A DNA stretch of 64,000 nt from an uncultured Vicinamibacterales bacterium (lineage in GTDB: Bacteria > Acidobacteriota > Vicinamibacteria > Vicinamibacterales > UBA8438): NCBI GenBank assembly GCA_958295905.1, contig OY282382.1, positions 2,566,001 to 2,630,000 on the forward strand, in the 5' to 3' direction. Within the stretch, counting starts at the first letter, position 1. Each line of letters begins with the position of its first letter. Below the pieces are notes generated by a model. That model was given only the letters and a program-made list of their open reading frames with translations, had not been told where the DNA came from and searched no databases. Below, one piece after another: positions 61,206 to 64,000 of this stretch. A program made the translations under genes and the position numbers.

Positions 61206-61423
61206 TGTACAGCCTGCGGAAGCGCCGTCGGTGCGCACCCGCCGCGTCCGGCCGAGGGTCCTCTCGGCGCCGCGAACTGCCGCCGGCTGGTGCCGGGAGT
61301 CTGCGCTGCAGAACGGCGCGGACTCCTGGAGGGTTGGTTGGGCGGCAATCGGAAGCCGCAGCGCGACCTTGCGACGATTTCCGGGCTAGAATCGGCGGAA
61401 ATTCACGAACTGAGGAGGAAGCG

Positions 61424-61777
61424 ATGCATTACCGGGTCCGCGGCCGGCTTCGCGAAGAGACGGCGGCCGAGTTCAGACGGCTGCTTCGCGACGGCACCAT
61501 CGCACGGCAGCGGCCGGACGGACAGGAGATCGTGGAATCGATGGAGCGCGCCGTCGTCACGAACGGCGTCGTCGTCGAATGGAGCCAAGTCTGCTACTGT
61601 CCGACGCCGCTGCAGCATGAGCGGGCGACCGTCTACGATCGGTTCTTCGACGACATGGCGACCGAGCCCGCCGAGGGGCGCCTGTCGCACGACGGCCGTT
61701 CGTTCCTGGCGCATCTCGACGAGCTCGCGGACTCGGCAGTGCGAAACCCCGGTCCATCGGACCCGGCTCGAGGTTGA
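61424..61777 (+). CDS. Small conserved protein, unknown
   Basis: 117 residues from ATG 61424 with strong AGGAGG. MHYRVRGRLREETAAEFRRL LRDGTIARQRPDGQEIVESM ERAVV, then VVVEWSQVCYCPTPLQHERA TVYDRFFDDMATEPAE and SHDGRSFLAHLDELADSA. Soluble, two Cys, alpha+beta. I recall this as a small conserved hypothetical of many proteobacterial and acidobacterial genomes without known function. The gene overlaps no neighbour. Confidence 0.75.
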   Translation: MHYRVRGRLREETAAEFRRLLRDGTIARQRPDGQEIVESMERAVVTNGVVVEWSQVCYCPTPLQHERATVYDRFFDDMATEPAEGRLSHDGRSFLAHLDELADSAVRNPGPSDPARG

Positions 61778-61930
61778 CCCGCGTCGGAGGCGAGCCGACG
61801 TTCGTCGCGGGCTCGGGACTGCCGCCGTCGGCCCGGCCCGGACGCGTTCAGACTTGGACGCCCGGCGGCGCCGGGCCGCGGCCGGCCATCGCCGGCGGGC
61901 CCGGCCCCCCAGGGCGTCGCCGAGTCCCCG

Positions 61931-63001
61931 TCAGAACATCGCGATCGGGTTGGCGGGGCTGCCGGTGCCCCTGGCGACGTTCAGCGGCAGCAGCATGAAC
62001 ATGAACTCGTGCCGGCCCTCCTCGGCGCAGGCGGCGGCAATGGGCTCCAGCCGCGCGTTGTCGAGCAGGGCGACGCCGAAGTTGAACAGCACCCCGTGCA
62101 CCGGCCAAGGCAGGTCGGCCGCGCCCATCCGGGCGTCCATGAGATCCCAGCCGAGCAGCGCGACGTCGTGGTCGCGGATGAATTCGGCGCAGCTCGGGTG
62201 CAGGCCGGGGCGCCCCCCGCTGCCGTCGTCGCCGCTCTGCGTGTACGACTCCCAGCCGCTGTGCACGAGCAGGGCGTCGCCCGGCTCGACCGTCACCCCC
62301 TGCGCGGCCGCGATCGCCTCGATCTCGTCGCCGCGGACGGGGCGGTCGGCCGTCACGTGGGGCTCGCCGCGGTGGCGGGGCACGTCGATCAGGACGCCCT
62401 TGGTGATGACGCCCCGGTTCCAGTGGGTGATGTCGGCGAAGTGGGCGCCCTGGGTCGTGATCTCGACGTCCGGATCGCGGCCCTGCCACATGCCGTCCTC
62501 GTCCCAGATGTGGCAGAGGGCGTCGATGTGGGTCACGGTGGAACCGTGATAGATGAAGCCCAGGTAGTCCATGACGTAGCCGCCGTTCCCGCCGAGCGAG
62601 CTCTTGGTCATGAAGTGCTGGGGCGGCTCGAAGACCCGGCTGAGCGACACGGTTCGGCCGTTGCGGACCAAGCCGGCGGCGGCGGCGCGCTTCTCGGCGG
62701 TGATGAGGTTGATGGCCCCGACCTGATCGTCGTCGCCCCAGCGGCCCCAGTTGCGCCGGTCGCGGTACATCGCGGCGTAGTCGGCGCCTTCGGTCTGCGC
62801 CGCCCGCGCCACGGGGGCTGCCGGCGCCGCCGCGGCCCGGGCTCGGGCGGCTTGGCGCGCCAGAATCTCCGGGGGGGAAAAGGTTTCGGCCGCGGTCCGG
62901 GGGCGGCTCGCGGATGCCGCCCAGGCCGACGCGGGCGGGGCCAGTGCGGCGCCGCCCATGGCCGCCGCGCGCATCAGGAAGCGTCGTCGTGATGAAGCCA
63001 T
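61931..63001 (-). CDS. Tat-exported cyclase family protein (kynurenine formamidase-like)
   Basis: 356 residues from ATG 63001, GGGAGG upstream. Twin-arginine signal (SSRRRFLMRAAAMGG). The cyclase domain (PF04199) has the metal signature YHGSTVTHIDALCHIW (HxxxxTHxD...H), VITKGVLIDVPRHRGEP and VEPGDALLVHSGWES. N-terminal insert GADYAAMYRDRRNWGRWGDD DQVGAINLITAEK is typical of acidobacterial members. The family hydrolyses or cyclises amides and lactones (N-formylkynurenine and others); the substrate is unknown. Export fits its Tat signal. Confidence 0.9.
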   Translation of the reverse strand: MASSRRRFLMRAAAMGGAALAPPASAWAASASRPRTAAETFSPPEILARQAARARAAAAPAAPVARAAQTEGADYAAMYRDRRNWGRWGDDDQVGAINLITAEKRAAAAGLVRNGRTVSLSRVFEPPQHFMTKSSLGGNGGYVMDYLGFIYHGSTVTHIDALCHIWDEDGMWQGRDPDVEITTQGAHFADITHWNRGVITKGVLIDVPRHRGEPHVTADRPVRGDEIEAIAAAQGVTVEPGDALLVHSGWESYTQSGDDGSGGRPGLHPSCAEFIRDHDVALLGWDLMDARMGAADLPWPVHGVLFNFGVALLDNARLEPIAAACAEEGRHEFMFMLLPLNVARGTGSPANPIAMF

Positions 63002-63403
63002 GTCCGAGGTCCTCCCGCGGCCCCCCTCCCGGGGTATCCGTGGCTGGTCGGGCCGCGTCGTCGGGTCCGCTGAATGGGATGGATTATAGCGCCGGGAGCC
63101 GCGGCCCGTCCCGGCCCGGTAAACGGCTGACGGGATTGGACGTATGCTATGTAACCGGGAGTGTGCGGCGCCGCGCCGGGCGCTGGCCGCGGCCCGCGGG
63201 TTTTCGCGCCGTATTTCACGAAGAATCGCATCCGACGGGCGGGCCGGACGCGTCTGGCCCGCCCCGCGGTGGAACCCGGCTCGTGTCGAGACCGGCGAGG
63301 GTCGCCGACGGGCTGCCGGGAGCCCGTGCGGGCAAGGCGTGACGAGGGGCGTGCCACCGGTTGTCGAGGTCGCGGCCCGCATGGGTATGAGGAGCTGGTG
63401 AAC
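63002..63403. other. Intergenic, divergent promoters, no gene seen
   Basis: 402 bp between the cyclase and the FlgO-like gene. No gene recognised; promoters of both must lie here. Confidence 0.4.
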
Positions 63404-64000
63404 GTGGGAGCGAGACGTGTGCATCGGGTGGCGCCGGTATGGGCGATGCTGGCGGGGGTTGCGCTGGCGTCGGCCGGGGCGTCGGCGCAGCCGGCCGCGG
63501 TCCCGTCCGGCGGCCCGCCGGCGGGGGGGGTGGCCATCGTGCCGTTCGCCAACCTGACGGGGAATCCGGCCGACGACTGGATGGGGCGGGGCATCGCCGA
63601 AGGGCTCGTGTCGGGGTTTCCGGCGGGGACCGCGGTCGTCGTGCAGCGGGACGGCGCCGCGGTGGCGGAAGCGCCGGGTGCGCCGGTGTCGGTGGAGGAA
63701 GCCGCCGGCGTGGGCCGCGCCCTCGACGTCCCGGCCGTGCTGGTCGGGGCCTATCAGCGATTCGGCGGCCGGCTTCGCATCACCGCCCGGGTGGTTTCCG
63801 TGGCCTCCGGCGACATCCTCCGCTCCGCGGTCGTCGACGGCGCCTCGCACGAACTGTTCGATCTGCAGGACCGCGTGGTGCTCGCGCTGTCGGCGCCGGC
63901 GGCGCCGGCCGGCCCGGTTGCGGCACCGCGGGTGGATCCGGCGGCCGGCGGATTGGACGCGACCGCGGGAGCCCCTTCGTCCGAGGGGGCCATGTCGTCG
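63404..64000 (+). CDS. Secreted FlgO/TolB-like N-terminal domain protein, runs off window
   Basis: Open from GTG 63404 (GAGGAG upstream; GTG 63398 in frame is too close) to the right edge, 199 codons. Signal peptide (VWAMLAGVALASAGASAQP). Then VAIVPFANLTGNPADDWMGR GIAEGLVSGFP (FlgO/TolB-N start, VAVLPFxNxSG), VGRALDVPAVLVGAYQRFGG RLRITARVVSVASGDILRSA VVDG and HELFDLQDRVVLALSA. This is the TolB-like N-terminal domain often followed by TPR repeats in acidobacterial proteins. Ends incomplete in a low-complexity Ala/Pro stretch. Confidence 0.8.
   Translation, partial: MGARRVHRVAPVWAMLAGVALASAGASAQPAAVPSGGPPAGGVAIVPFANLTGNPADDWMGRGIAEGLVSGFPAGTAVVVQRDGAAVAEAPGAPVSVEEAAGVGRALDVPAVLVGAYQRFGGRLRITARVVSVASGDILRSAVVDGASHELFDLQDRVVLALSAPAAPAGPVAAPRVDPAAGGLDATAGAPSSEGAMSS

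Noticed and set aside
57495-62549. A 1684-codon open frame on the plus strand
   Set aside because: It runs antisense through the DUF3604, cupin and neighbouring genes, has no domain and is rich in Arg/Gly/Ala/Asp, as expected for an antisense frame of GC-rich coding DNA.
1-64000. CRISPR arrays
   Set aside because: All tandem repeats found are direct adjacent units (84, 118, 135 bp) without 25-40-bp spaced repeats and spacers.
1-64000. tRNA or rRNA genes
   Set aside because: No CCA-ended cloverleaf or rRNA signature was recognised by eye; a scan would be needed for certainty.

Overview
The window is high-GC DNA whose gene content suggests a member of the Acidobacteriota, probably a Vicinamibacterales-like lineage. 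That is inferred from families common there: a TonB-dependent receptor with a carboxypeptidase-like N-terminal domain, a secreted PQQ dehydrogenase, a cytochrome c fused to a copper-monooxygenase-like C-terminus, DUF1080 plus Gfo/Idh/MocA sugar genes, DUF3604 proteins, a Tat-exported cyclase, and many short secreted proteins with alanine-rich signal peptides. No rRNA, tRNA or CRISPR array was recognised.

Layout. (1) 1-8840 is ordinary chromosome: secreted ankyrin protein, VOC protein, DUF368 membrane protein, an uncharacterised secreted protein, a haem/copper oxidase-like pair and a PQQ dehydrogenase. (2) 8841-38500 is about 30 kb of accessory DNA packed with IS elements (IS1380, IS4, IS256, IS66, IS1182-like, ISL3), mostly decayed, among broken cell-surface genes (O-antigen ligase, glycosyltransferases, flippase-like), two copies of a PHP-type protein, an arylsulfotransferase-like lipoprotein, and remnants of defence genes (DNA methylase, HsdR, DUF6036/AbiEii-like nucleotidyltransferase). 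(3) 38780-45990 holds a TonB receptor, threonine aldolase, a three-gene cobalt-type nitrile hydratase operon and a DUF4440 protein. (4) 46200-53035 is a sugar-processing region (DUF1080 hydrolase, two Gfo/Idh/MocA oxidoreductases, TIM-barrel isomerase) into which an EEP-nuclease plus small-protein pair is inserted. (5) 53558-57236 is a small defence/toxin islet (XRE-ImmA plus DUF4411 PIN toxin, HEPN remnant, AAA/DUF4143 ATPase). (6) 57657-64000 has a DUF3604 lipoprotein, cupin protein, small conserved protein, Tat-exported cyclase and the start of a FlgO/TolB-like protein.

The most unusual signals are in region 2. First, a module of about 100 residues (DVYL...C-S-P-x-D...NDLP-x-HR...C...LP-x-Y...TGQ) is appended to three unrelated protein types (membrane glycosyltransferase, PHP hydrolase, arylsulfotransferase), with five copies plus tail remnants, some nearly identical at DNA level. 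Second, a 158-bp MITE occurs three times, each copy with a perfect 4-bp target duplication. Its ends resemble those of the local IS1182-like element, and one copy adds exactly 54 in-frame codons to a PHP gene. Third, a split target-site duplication shows that 11035-16477 was inverted between two IS256 copies, separating the two halves of a 2.3-kb segment that survives uninterrupted at about 25.6-27.7 kb.
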